From Smittium mucronatum (taxonomy: Eukaryota; Kickxellomycota; Harpellomycetes; Harpellales; Legeriomycetaceae): a stretch of DNA of 46,822 bases. Made by a program: the position numbers and the translations under genes. Shown here one piece after another: positions 24,443 through 37,668 of this stretch (the first letter of the stretch is position 1; every line of letters starts with the position of its first letter). The notes beneath the pieces were generated by a model. The model saw only the letters and a list, made by a program, of their open reading frames with translations, did no database searches and was not told where the DNA came from. The stretch is taken from the NCBI GenBank assembly GCA_001953115.1, contig LSSL01002721.1:1-46822 (forward strand). The letters are read 5' to 3'.

Positions 24443-27400
24443 CTGCATTGTTTATTATTATCATTATTTTTACATATTTTCTATTTTAAAATTCTTTAAA
24501 ATGTTTTCATTGTACACACAATTAAACTATAAATAAATCCCGAGAAAAAAATCCAACTTTTTACTTAAATTTTTTTAAATTTTCTTTTAAGGTCTTAGAT
24601 TTCAAGAAAAAAATCAATAAAAAAAATGCAAAAAATGGATAAGCATGAAAAAACCACACCATCTAATATCATGATTTACATATTTGAGGGCAAATTTCTT
24701 TTCACAGAACCGAATAATAAAGATTTTAACATCCTTCATCTAATAACCTCAGTATCAATAAGTTTTAATTTTCATGCTATAGTTGACATTATTGTTATTC
24801 ACTTAAATTTTCTTGTGTAAAAAATTATAATTATAATCGGAATACTTTCAAAGCATCTAATTTTATACAAAATCAATTCCAATATTGATCGATTAAGGCA
24901 TCGTTTATTTTTAAAAATAAAAAAGGGGTATACATCATATCAGTAAAGCAGTTAACAAAAAGCAATAATGACATAAAGTTATTTACATTTCATTAGATGA
25001 TTAACCATTATATATTATAAACACCGCTCTGATATTAAATTAATTCTCTAGATATTAACCATTGACTGTCTATATATAGATGGTTTAATAAAAATTATGT
25101 TAAATTAAGCTTATTTTTTAAAAAAATTCTATCCAATAAATTAAAAATTTACTTATAATTTTTTCTCCCAAAGAATATAAGTTATGAGTATCAAGAATTA
25201 ATATTCTCAAAGTGCATAAAAATCACTAGCCATGATACTTATCTTAAAAAATTGATTATCTTACATAGGAAATATACTTAAAGTGACAAATAATAATGCA
25301 ACATATATAAAATAAAAATTCTAGAACTGAATAATCTATAATAATCTATAATGAGATGGATGTTTTTGTAGAGTATTTATTGAGAATAAAAAATAAGCAT
25401 ATTTTTATCTTCTTTTTTTTTTGAGGAATTTGTTTTAAAAGGCTCTGAAATCCCTTTTTTTAAAAATAACAGTTAAAACACTCAGATAAATAAAATTAAC
25501 AGCTCTACGTCTTGTGAAAGTTGGCTCAAAACTGAAATATCCAAAAATCAAACACTCAAGCTCATAAAAATTGGTTACGGTGGTATAAAAAAGTTAGATA
25601 TTAGAATTTAATTATATTTAAAGAAATTTTTTACAGATAGTTATTGCGCCTAGATAATACACGCCTAAAATTTATAATTAAAAGTAATATACACAACATT
25701 AATGCATTTTTTGTTCAAAAAATTCCTAAAATTTTGATATTTCAATAATTAAATTTTGTGCACAAAGAATCGGAAGTTTACAAGAATTAATTTTGAAATT
25801 GGCAATAAAAAAGTATATAAAGATATTTTTAATGAATTTCGTTTAGCTATTTCTTATGTATAATGTATAATAATATTAAAAATAACTAAAAAACTGGTAT
25901 TTTCTGACCTTATTTTTGATAAAGTGAATAAATCACTTAAAACTCTCATGGTATTAAAAATTTAATATTAATAAAATATAAATGTAAAGGTATCTTGAAT
26001 CAATTTATAGTGTAAAAAAGCGTTATACACCCCTGATAACAGCACCAAAATTATTTTTTACTATTTTAACTAATATTTACACTATGCATTTATTTAATGT
26101 TTTTTTTTTTTCAAATATTTTAAATAGAAAATATATTATTTAAACATGTATTTTTTAAAATATAAATGTATTAGATCAATTGAAACTGATATTCAAAAAA
26201 AAAGCGATTGTTTTAAATTTTGATTCTAAATATAAAATAGTCGTTAAAAATTAATCAATTCCTACTTTTCTGAAAATTCGGATGATATTTATTTTTGCAC
26301 AGCATATTTGATCCAATTATTATTGATAAACACTTTCAATAATCGGTTTCATAAAAAAAAAATCGAATTAAATATAAAAATACTATTATTTAGGTAGATT
26401 GATATTTATATTATTTGGGAATGGTTTTAGATCAATTATTTTTTCGGAAAATATTGCTTGAAATTATTGCACGAAACTTCTGGTATACCAAAAAAACGAT
26501 AATATGATTTAATATGTGTATCAGATGAATTGTCAAAATTTCAGACTTTTAAAAAAAACCTTCCATTTAACACTAAACTATTAGCAAGTTTTCCATTTTA
26601 CTAAGAAATAGCGCAATTAATATAAAAAAATACCACATTTTTCTTAAAATGAAGTATCTTTAAATACACTTGATAGCATATGAAACCAATATATATTAAA
26701 TAATAAAGTATTTGTTGATTATAAAACCCATCTTTAAAATTTAAAACTTATAAGCCATAATTTAATTAAAAAATCCAATTGAAATCAAGTTACAATTAAT
26801 AAATAGTATATAAACTTTTTAAATCAAACTGAAATTTAAATAAAAAAGAGATATATTCAAATAAATCCAGACGCAATTCAGCTAAATATAATGTTATGCT
26901 TTTCGTTTTTATTGATTTAAGCAGGTTAGATTTTTTTAATTTTGGTATAAATTTTAATTTAAAAAATATACTAGGTTTAAAAAATTTATGTATAAAGGAA
27001 TTTAATTAATTTTTTCACACTTAAAAGAAAAAATCCACACATTTCAGTGAAAATTCAATAAATTAATTCTTTTTCCACAAAAAATAAAAATGCTCTATAA
27101 TCTATTAAAATATTTAATGTTTTTTTAACGGTTTATTCAAAAATAAATTTATTTGAAATTAATTATTTTCTTCGTGCTTTTAGTTATTTGGTAATATATT
27201 TAAAATCGATTTTATTTAACATTAATACATTGATCTTTTTTTTTTACACGAGTGTTGCGTAAATTATTCTTAGAGCAAATATTATAATCAACTAGAGTTT
27301 TTTTCTGACCCTCTAACTATAATCGAAAAAAAAAATCAATTAAAAAGCAATTATAGAATCTAAAGCTTATTAATTTTCTATATATCTTTAATTTTTAGTT

Positions 27401-29192
27401 CTTTTACATAAAATTTATCGGTTAATATATAATAAATAGCCCAATAATTACCCATGTAAATTTTTGTGCAAAAAAGACTTTATTTTCCAAAATTCCATGA
27501 GTTTATTATTTCTATTGTGGAAAAGATTTAATTTCATGCATAAATAACATATTCTGTACATTTCTGCTCAAAATTTTGGACACTCTAACGGTGCTCTATA
27601 TAAAAACAATAATGTAAGTTCACTTTAATTAAACTAATAATTAAATCAAATATATGTTTACTATATATCAAATAATCAGTTTCTTATCTTTTAAAAATAT
27701 AAGGTAAAATCAATCAGGATAAAAATCATATAAAATATAATAGTAAAATTAACACTCGAATCATTATCAAGGTCACAAGTAAATAAAACATATAAATCGA
27801 TTATTTTTAAAATTATAGATAGTAAATCATTTTAAATTATCTTATAATAAAATTTGTGCTTATTATCAAAATATGATATTAATAATTTTTATAGGATTTT
27901 TTATTGTTAAATTTTTTGGTCTGATAGTTTTAAAATAGAGATATTTTTTATAATATATTTAATTTTTTGCATTTAATTTAATTATTTTTAAAGAATATTG
28001 AGCGCTATTATGCATAAATTAAAATTTGAATTTATCCTTAGTGATAGTTTTTCCATTTAAGATTTCAGTAAGTTTTTATTTTTTTATTTAGTGGAATAAT
28101 ATAAAATTCCCCTAAAAATTCTGTATTAGATAATAGAAATTGATTGTGTTAAATTGAAATAATTTTATGATATAAATGGTAAGTTTAATTATTAAAAATA
28201 TCATAACATATCTGCTTTTTCTTTTATGTGTTATTACCAAATAATTTTATTGATTGTTAATTTTACATTTATCAAATCAAAAAAAGAAAAAAAATTGCTT
28301 ATATAAAAAGTTATAAGTAACTTATGAAAGTATTTTTCTGTATTCTTGGCTATTTTGAACTATATAACGAATATATAAATCCAAAATAATTAATATAATT
28401 AATGTAAATCGATGTTTTTATTATTATTTTAAAATCTGTAAAGAATTTTAATGAGGCCGAGTACTAAAAAAAATTTATATCATTTAAAGTTTCAAAAAAA
28501 AAAAAATTAAAATTTTGTATTATGTTACAGTAGATATTGAATTTTTTTTTTCACAAGAATTAAAATGTCAATAATAGCTTTTATACATCGAATTGACAAT
28601 AGGTTGTAATTTTTTTCTCTTTATTTGGCCTAGTATAGTTGGAGTAAAAACTGAAATTTAAGTAATTACTTATTTAAATTATAAACCCAAAAATATTATT
28701 GATTTGCATAGAAATAAAAGTTTGCTAAATTTTATGTTTCTTTATTACTCCAGAGTAATTTTTTAGAAAATTTTGTGTATTTATTATATTTAATATATAT
28801 ATACATATTATTTGTTTGAGTTCATCGCTAAAAATATAAAAATATGAGAGTATTTATGTTTCCCCCGAATATATTGTATTAAATTTTTACATATTTTTTT
28901 TAAAATATTGTCTATTTTTTCAATTTTATGTGTCCAAAAAATCGAAAAACATCAGAAAGTATGTTATTCAGGATAATTAATTCATAAATATAAAAAAATA
29001 TTATATTTTTAATAGAGTTTTTTCTATTTCTTTCATTGTTTTTTAGTCTAATAATAATTTAATATAATGCTTATATTTTTCCTGTTAATATATATTAAAT
29101 AAATTTTGACTTGGTTTAATATGAAATTGATAAAAAAATTTAAGATAAGGCGAATTATCTACTAAATATTATCGAATTGAAAAAAGTCCTCC
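24443..29192. other. A+T-rich gene-free stretch
   Basis: GC is near 13-20 percent (8 of 60 at 27841-27900). The longest ATG frame, 64 codons at 24626-24820, is rich in I, F, N and H and shows no motif. A short duplication of TAATCTATAA occurs near 25330-25350. Nothing else is supported. Confidence 0.75.
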
Positions 29193-29225
29193 CCTCTAAA
29201 AGATATGGTAGAGGCTTTTTTTTTT
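29193..29225 (+). terminator. hairpin followed by T10
   Basis: CCTCTA at 29193-29198 pairs perfectly with TAGAGG at 29209-29214 across a 10-base loop, followed by C and ten Ts. In a nucleus the T run would be a strong Pol III stop. No tRNA, 5S, U6 or other Pol III gene is visible upstream, so this may be fortuitous. Confidence 0.25.
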
Positions 29226-32200
29226 GGGTATTGAAAATATTATTAATTTGATAAAAATAGATATTTAATTTTAAAAAAGTAATACAAGATGCCGATTGAA
29301 ATGACTAATATCATGTTTATTTAGGTAAATTCGTCGTAATTTTATTTTTTTTCGGTATCATATAATATTTTAACCTATTTTTTTTGTTTTTTATTGTCAA
29401 TAACTAATTATACTAGTGTCTCAAAAGCCATTTCAACCAAATCATAAACTATTGATTAATTTTTTAATATCAATAAGTATCAAATTATTTTTCTATTTAA
29501 AAAAATTATGTTTTATTTAATTTTTTTATATAAAAAATATAATAGCAGCTGGATGAAATAATCAGTATGGTTATGAATAGAAAATTTTGAATTTTTGCAA
29601 TTTATATCAACATTTTGTATATATAATATAATTTTAACAATATATTTCCTCTTTTAAACGAGACTGAATAGCGATTCAACTATTGAATTTTTAAAATAAT
29701 TAAATTCGAAATTTTCTTTTTATGTATAATAAAGATAAGAAATTATGAAATGATAATGTGTTTTATCAATTATTTTTATTGTGTATTGTGAAATTTTTAA
29801 TGTGTCTGAGACATTCATTCGCTAAAAAAATATCTAAAATTTAAAAATATTGTATATATGAAGTTTTTATCTTTAATCTTCGAATATGTAATATTAATTT
29901 ATGTATTACATTTTATAGAATAGTTTCTTTGACATAGATTTCTTATTTTTGAGGATTTAGATTTTTTTTAGTTAAATTTTTGCCAAGGTTAAGAGAAATT
30001 TATGGCTTAATGAATTTTCGATAGTCTTAACTTCTACCATTTTAAAATTTCAGGTAAAATTTAAATTAGATCGAGATAATAGATGTTTTAATAGTGTGTA
30101 TATAAATTTCAAATCTTGAACCATCAGTTATAAATGTCAAGTTTAACAATTTAAAAACCCAGCTATAAACTTAAATGTAAAAATGACAATGGATGTTTAA
30201 ATATGAGCCGATTATTATTAGTGAATTTTTTCTGAAATCTATAATGTTTAAATTAAAGCGATTGGTAGTAATTACATAAGCTCAAAAAAGTATTAATTCT
30301 GATAAATCAAACTCTGGTGGAATAATATTTTGTATTTTATAAAAGATTAAAAAAATTGGGAGAATTTGAGGATAATTATGCACAGACCTCGATAAAGGTT
30401 AAAAAATAATTGAAATGATTATATAAAGATCAAAACCTATACACTAATATATATAAGAACTAAGAGTAGTTTTTTGATAAAATTGATTAATTTTCATAGA
30501 GCTAAATATAGTTTTTTTTAAAATAGTAGGATGAAACCTAAATGTATGTTATTATTTAGTATATAAGACGTTTTAGCTATAAAATTTACTTATTCATTTC
30601 AGAAAAAAACATGATTTATAAATAAATCATTTTTCATTCGTTAAAATATTATAATTAGAAAATAACTTTTGTTTTAAATCCGAATTGGGCGATTTTATCT
30701 CAATCTTAGACTATAAATAATTATTAAACAAAATTAAACTATTCGGGTTTGTGGAAAAAAGTCTCTTACATACATAATATTAATCCATATTATATATCAA
30801 AACTTTAAACCCAAATTAGGGTCAGCTTTTTTTTATGGAAAAATAGAGAAAAAGTGAAAATTTATTTTGCGCTGTATTTTGGGTCAATAAGTAATAGAAT
30901 CAAGCGTTCCTTTTTTTTTTATATTGTAATTTTTATTAATATAATCAATATTCAGACACTCTTTCGCTAAGTTGATAATCACGCTAATCCATTTGACTAT
31001 TTTTGATAATGTTTAGAAAATTTGACTATTTTTTTAATTTATGCTTAAATATATTAACAGGAAATATAGAAATATAAAAAAGTTATTTAATAGCGAGTTA
31101 TAATTCAAACCGATTGATGTTTTTATATAAGATATTTGAGAATTTTTTTTCATTATTGTGCAATTTTTTCTAGATAGCAGAATATTTTAAAAAATACTAC
31201 TGTGAAATTTTTATGTAAATCGAATGATATAATATATATCAGACATATTTTTTATGGTTAAATATCTAATAAATTCCATAAAAATTAAAAAATAATATTT
31301 TTTTTCCAGTTTATCCACAAAATAAAATGAAAATACAGATTTTCGCCTTTTAATTTTATTTAACTTTTGAAACTATTATATCCTTTATATTTTTGGCAAA
31401 AAAATAAATTTTTATTGAACCATAATTTATATAGCTTAGGGAATAAGTCTCTTTTTATTTTTTTATACAAAATTTTCTAAAATAATACTTTTAAATCGAA
31501 AAAAAGTTTTCATTAGATCGAATAATCAGTTTATAGCTTTTTTATATATTAGTGTTTATTAATATTAATTTTTATCATAGTTATGAAAATAATTGTATAA
31601 AGCGATTCTCATTTATCTATATGCACTATAAATAAGTTCAAACTATTAGATATGACTCAAAAATGAAAAAGAATCAAACTAAATTATGGATAATATGATA
31701 CCTATATAAATATTTTTTAACATTTTTTAAATAAAAAATTGTTTTATTAATTCCCTAATTTTATGAGTTTTATCATCATGTATCATTAAAACACATTTTT
31801 TATAAGAAAAACACTAAAAATTAAAAATAAATAACTTAATTTATATTTATTTATATTAAGTACACAGTCAAAGTTATGGCACAAAAATGCTAAGTAATAT
31901 ACAAATATAAAAATGTTAATCCATGGAATTATCTATAAAAATATAATTGATGATTTTTTTCGTTAAAAATTCCAAAATTAGAAAAAATAGAGGAGGTTTT
32001 TTTTTAGTATTACAGGATTTTTATGACTTTATTTGAAATATTTCGGTTATTATCTGCACATGGAAAAATACCTTTAATTAAAAGATATATTTTTTACGGG
32101 AAACTGGGGTTTGAAATAATAAATTGACACAATAAAAAAAAAAATTGTTTATAAGAAAGATCTTAAAAATATTAATTTGACTTTTTTGATACACATTATA

Positions 32201-35200
32201 TCAAAATTTTTACAAACTTCGATATAAAACTTCGATTCCCATTTTTATTTTTTATTGTTGTTTTTTGTGGGTTTTTGTAAAATTAAGATTATTTTTATAC
32301 TATTACATGTTATAGCATTTTAAAATCAAATTAACAGTTTTTACCCTAAATATAATAGGTATTTTATAAAAAAATATAAGAAGAATGCCGCATATATCAG
32401 CAATATGATATCTTTATTATATTTAGAAGATTTTTTTGTTAGTAAATCAGGAATTATTTCAAAATTTTCAAGTTTCAATAAACAATTATTGTTTGATTAT
32501 TAGCTAAGATTCTATAAATTAATGCAAACTCACTATAAAATTTAATTTTAACAATTAATTATAAAATTTAATTTTTATTGATAGAGATATATAATATTAA
32601 GAATAATGATAAGCTATTAAAGAAAATAATTATAAAAATAGCACATTAAATATAATTTTAAATTAATAGCAGGTAAAAAATAAAAGAATTCCAATTAAAA
32701 TTTTATCTGACTAAAACATCTTAGATTTTAATAAAAAATTACCATAAAAATATGGATAGCTCATAATTAAATAATTTTCACAGTCAGATCCTATATCTTA
32801 CTTAATTAAATAAATTTATTACTTGAAATTAAATATAAAATTATCAAAATAATCGATTTATCGAATTTTTATCAAGTAAAAAATTTAAAAGTTCAACCGA
32901 TTTGTGTATTAATTTTTACTTTTGTGATTTTAAATAGGGAAAAATGGCTTAAAATTATGAAATTTTGATTTTTAGCCTTTTCATATAAATTAGCCATTTG
33001 GATACATAATTTGGTAATTCAATTCAAATAGAAAAAAAACATTACAAAATTAAGAATATAATTTATTAAAAATGAAATAATTTTTTTCTTTTCAAAAATT
33101 AGAGATATATTTTTATTTTTTATTTAGCAATATTTAAATTTAAATCTCACTATTTTACTTCATTTTCAAATAATTAATAAAAGGTCGAATTTCGGTTACT
33201 TATAAAAAATAACCTTATTCATTAAAAATGACTTTTGGTATATGTCAATAAAATTTAAAGAAAATAGTGATATTAAGAAGCTAAAAAAAGTAATATTAGC
33301 AGATTTATATGATCAGAATTAGACGGAGTGGGCTCTAAAAAGCACATCTTATTCCCAATACCTTCTTAATTTGAAAATAAATTTACCCACGCTGGAGATT
33401 TAGTCTTCGATTTTTCTGAAATTGATTGAATAAAGTTTTAAAATGTACCTTTATTCCGAATTTTTAACTATAATATTTAAATTTAAATTTGATCATTTAA
33501 TAAAATTATGCGAGTCAAACTCAAAAATATACATGATCTCAAAGCGAAAACGAAATTAAACGTAAAAATCATTGTCGATAAGAGTATTAAAATATCTAAT
33601 TAATATTAATTGGAAAATATTTAAGATAAAACATTTCAAATATTAAACTTTATAATTTTTTTGTTATAATTTTATCTATAAAAGCTAAATCATCAATGGG
33701 GGTTTAAAATTTAAATCCAAAAACAAATTCCAAATTCATTTTATAATAAATATAAAAATATTAATCCATAATTTAAGTGTTATTTTTAGAAGTTGTTTAA
33801 GTATATTTAAACCTGAAAAAGTTATAAAAATTGCATATTAATCTTTTAAAAATTATATAATTTTCGAGAGATTTGAATATTCAACAATATAGTCAAAATT
33901 TACATGTATAAATGATACTTTTATACTTAAGAATCTAGTTTTTTATCGGTAAAAAGAAAACTTCTAGTTTTTTTTGGGCGTTTAAAGGTGTTTAAATGCT
34001 GATCAACCTCAAGGGTTGTATTAGTGTTATAAATTTTTGAATAAAACTATTTTCTTAGATATCTAATGTTATATATATTCTTATACCCAGTTGTGACATT
34101 AAATTTTGAGAAATTTAGAAAAAATAAAAAATTATTCAACGGAAGTTGTATAATTTATATCCAGGATAATTTTAGGTATTTTCAGATTTATTCAAGACGG
34201 TTTTTTTCCTTATTTTTCTTTAGTTCGAAATAAAAATCTGTAGTTTTCTATAAGATAAAAACTCCATCCTTTAATTTAGAAAAAAACTACATAAGGCATC
34301 TTAATTTATATATAATGTAATAAAGATAAAAATATTCTATTTTAATCAAAAATTACCAAATAAATTAGAAAAAACCCCAAATAAATTAAATTTGATCGAT
34401 TTTAATCCAAAATTTTTTTCTAATTGGAATTTTTGATCCATTTAAATTAATTAAAATTTGAAAATTTAACTTTCTAAAAAAGTAAATTGATTAAATAGGA
34501 GAGACTGATTTTGAAAATTTATGGGTATTGACAGTATTATTAGAAATATATTTGCTTTTAAATATGTTTTATTTTATATATTTTTAGCCAATTTTGTTTT
34601 TATAGAGCCCGGCGGTGGTTATTAAAGCACATAATAGCAATAATAGCAAGAACGAAGAGTTTTTTATAAATAAAATCTTATAATTTAAGGTATTGGAACC
34701 CCTGAATTTCACTTTTCTTTAATTAATAACATATGAATATATAGAACAAGTTAAAATTATCGTATATTATAGCAAATTTGCAAGTTATAATCGATAAAAT
34801 TCGCTCTATTATATATATTACAAAAAATTAGTAAGGAAAAAAGTTTTGTAAAATTATCCTTTGATCAGGGAGATATATTAATAAGGATATTTTTTTAAAA
34901 TTAATGATATTTAAATTAATTTAAAATACTCTGGTTTTTCATATATATTTTTTATTGTTTTGAAAATACCTTTAAAATCGTATCAAATCAATTAAAAGTT
35001 TATATAAAAATCGTTTAAAGGTCCAAGATTCCCATTTTAGACAATCTAATAGAATATTCTCAAAAATACATTGGGATTTTTAAATAAACTTATATAATTA
35101 TAACCTCTTTCCTAAATTTATCTTTCGGAGGGATTTTTCGCTTTCATCTTAACAGATAAATATTTTGGACTAATTTTTGTCTTTAAAGCTAAAATTTGCA

Positions 35201-35622
35201 CTATTTTAGAATATTTTTGACAAAAAAATACTATTATTCCCCAATTATTCAAAAAATTAGCTTTGAAAATATTTCATCAGGAAATATTATTGTCACTAAA
35301 TTTTCAATTTTTTTATAAACAGCAACTTGAAAAATTTACAAGATTTAAATTTTTAAATTTTTAGGCTTTCTCGGCTTATTTTTTTTCTCTTTATCATTAT
35401 ATTAGTAAATAAATAAGCAATATTAAAGCAGATTTTTATTTCTGATTTCAAAAAAACCATAAATATTTGATAATAATTTTATTAAAACCTATAGGAAGCA
35501 ATGATTTTTCTTTTAAATAATATATATATATATATTTTTTTTAGGGAATTTATTTAAAATATTTTAAAGTCTAGTAAAAACTATAAAAAGATAATAAAAA
35601 AGAATAAAATATATATTTCATC
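29226..35622. other. A+T-rich gene-free stretch
   Basis: I see no ORF, RNA gene or repeat pair. Small patches of slightly higher GC (about 33310-33420 and 34605-34660) contain no open frame or tRNA fold. Confidence 0.7.
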
Positions 35623-35683
35623 CCACTCCCCTCTGTCGCTCTAGCGACTCCGTACCCACTGGGCATTGGTTCAAGGAGTGTTA
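35623..35683. repeat. dispersed repeat family B, copy 2
   Basis: This is the partner of 12671-12732. It stands out from its surroundings through GC-rich blocks (CTCTAGCGACTCCGTACCC, then ACTGGGCATTGGTTCAAGG), and it retains CpG sites where copy 1 has A or T. It sits alone in A+T-rich DNA, consistent with a short insertion rather than a fragment of a long element. Confidence 0.68.
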
Positions 35684-37595
35684 AATAATATATTAATTAA
35701 AAAAAAAATTAAGATAGAGGATTAAATACCATTAAAAGAAAACCAGGCCCTCTATAAAAAATACTAAATAGAATCGATTCTAGTAGTAAATTTTTGATTA
35801 TGAAATTATTTTTCAAGTTTGAAATTTTATTTATTCGGCATTCTGTATTTTCAAAGGAGTTGGTTTATTCAAAATATTTGTGATTTCCATATAATGGCCC
35901 ATAATTTTATTTCATAAGATAATATTTATCTTTTTAACACTTTAGACAATTATTTGATAGATGTAAATCACCTCAGTGTAACAAAAAACAGATATAAAAA
36001 ATAAAGGGGGGTTTTTTTGAAAATAAATACAGAGATTCTTGATTTACTCTAAATTTTATCGATATCTAAAAGACCGTAAATGTTCACTATTAACGTTTGA
36101 ATTAAATCATAATATTTTTTTTAAGACTGTTTTTTAGATAAATATTGAAATATAATCGAAACTATATTGTATTTTTTACTTTATTAATTAATATTCTCCA
36201 ATTATATATTGAAAAAACAAAAATTTCACGGATTTGCTTGAATTAAAATTTAAATGATTTAGCCATAAATTTTTGTATCAAATTTTTGTATATTAAATTT
36301 CTCCGAAGATAAGGTCATAAAATTTCATGAGAGAAAAAAGCTTATTATTATATTATTAAATAAAGATTGGATGATAAAATGTAAATGTGTGATTTATAGA
36401 GAGAAATTTTTTAATAATTTAATAATTTAATAACAATAACGTACATATTATTAAAAACTTAAGATTTTTGCAACTAAATAATAAAGAGTTAATTTATATT
36501 TTAAAATATTATTCATGCTTTTTTTTACTATAAATCTTTTCCCATTTTAGTTTCTGAGTTCATATAATCTAAATTTGTCAATTTCTAATCGATAAAAATT
36601 ATTTGGTCTATTTATAATTTAGTAATATTAAAATAAAATATAAATATATTATTGTTATAGAAATACCATTTATAAAATTATCAGCCTATTAAAACTCCAT
36701 AATTTCTAAATATGGAACACATAATATAACCAGTTAATAAAAAATACTGATTTTAAACCGGAATTATAAAATCTTTCTCTCTATGATTATTTTTTATCTA
36801 AATTTCTAGAAACCAATGGTAACTTTTAATAAATAATTTGATGCCTTCAAATCGTCCAATTCGCTTTTTTTTTTTCAAAAAAATTTTGAGTCATGAGTTT
36901 TTAATTAATTTTAACTAAAAATCGTAGCGTTTGACTCCGTCTTTATATAAAAAAATTATTTCCTTGTTATTTCTCTTTATTAATTAGAGTGAAATCAAAA
37001 ATATTTTAAAAATGTTTAAAAAATAAAAACTGAAAAAATTTATCTTATTTACACATAAAAAATTATTTTAATACAAATTTAATAGTAATAGCCATAAACT
37101 GGATACAACTTTGAACGATTTGACAAAACTATATATATTTTTTTATATAATTGGCAAATATTAAGTATTTTTTTCATGATTTTTAATGAAAAAAATCCGT
37201 GGTTCTTAAAAAAAATGAAAGGATTTGAATCCTATATGTGATTAAATATAAATAAAAATTAAATATGTTTGAAAAAAGAATCGCTAAATAATCAAAATGT
37301 GTCCAATATAACCAAATATTGCATTTTTTTGTGTTTAAATATCCATTTTTGTATCAGGAATCCTAAGTATTTGTTAATTTTGTAGTCGATTATGTTTTTT
37401 GTATTTAGATACTAATTTTGTATTATTGTTATTTTATATTGTGTCAGAATAATATCAACCTTTTATAAATATATTTAAGCCTATATGAATGGATTTTTAA
37501 ATTTAGATAATTGCTTGAATAAAATTAAATTTTTTTCAAAAAGTCTAATCAATAATTATATAAAAATCTTAAAATTATGTATTCCCTTAAAATAT
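35684..37595. other. A+T-rich gene-free stretch
   Basis: No frame, RNA gene or transposon end is supported. A short AATTTAATAATTTAATA direct repeat lies near 36415-36432. Confidence 0.7.
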
Positions 37596-37668
37596 TGGAG
37601 AACCAGGGTATAAATACCTGTGCCTCTCACATGCTATGCGAGCGATCTACCATTTGAGCTAGATCCCC
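37596..37668 (-). pseudogene. degenerate tRNA-Ala(AGC)
   Basis: A 73-base sequence on the minus strand folds as a tRNA with anticodon AGC, U33, a fully paired anticodon stem (one G.U) and the G3.U70 pair that marks alanine tRNAs. Defects are a C11-U24 mismatch in the D stem, a U53-C61 mismatch closing the T stem, a U6-U67 mismatch in the acceptor stem, and a T loop reading ATTTATA in place of the usual ATCGATA or TTCGANT form. The B-box is therefore badly damaged and Pol III transcription is doubtful. The changes include transversions, so it is not a simple deamination product. A TTTT tract follows within about 5 bp of the 3' end. An ancient tRNA pseudogene is most likely. A working gene cannot be wholly excluded. 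Confidence 0.8.
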
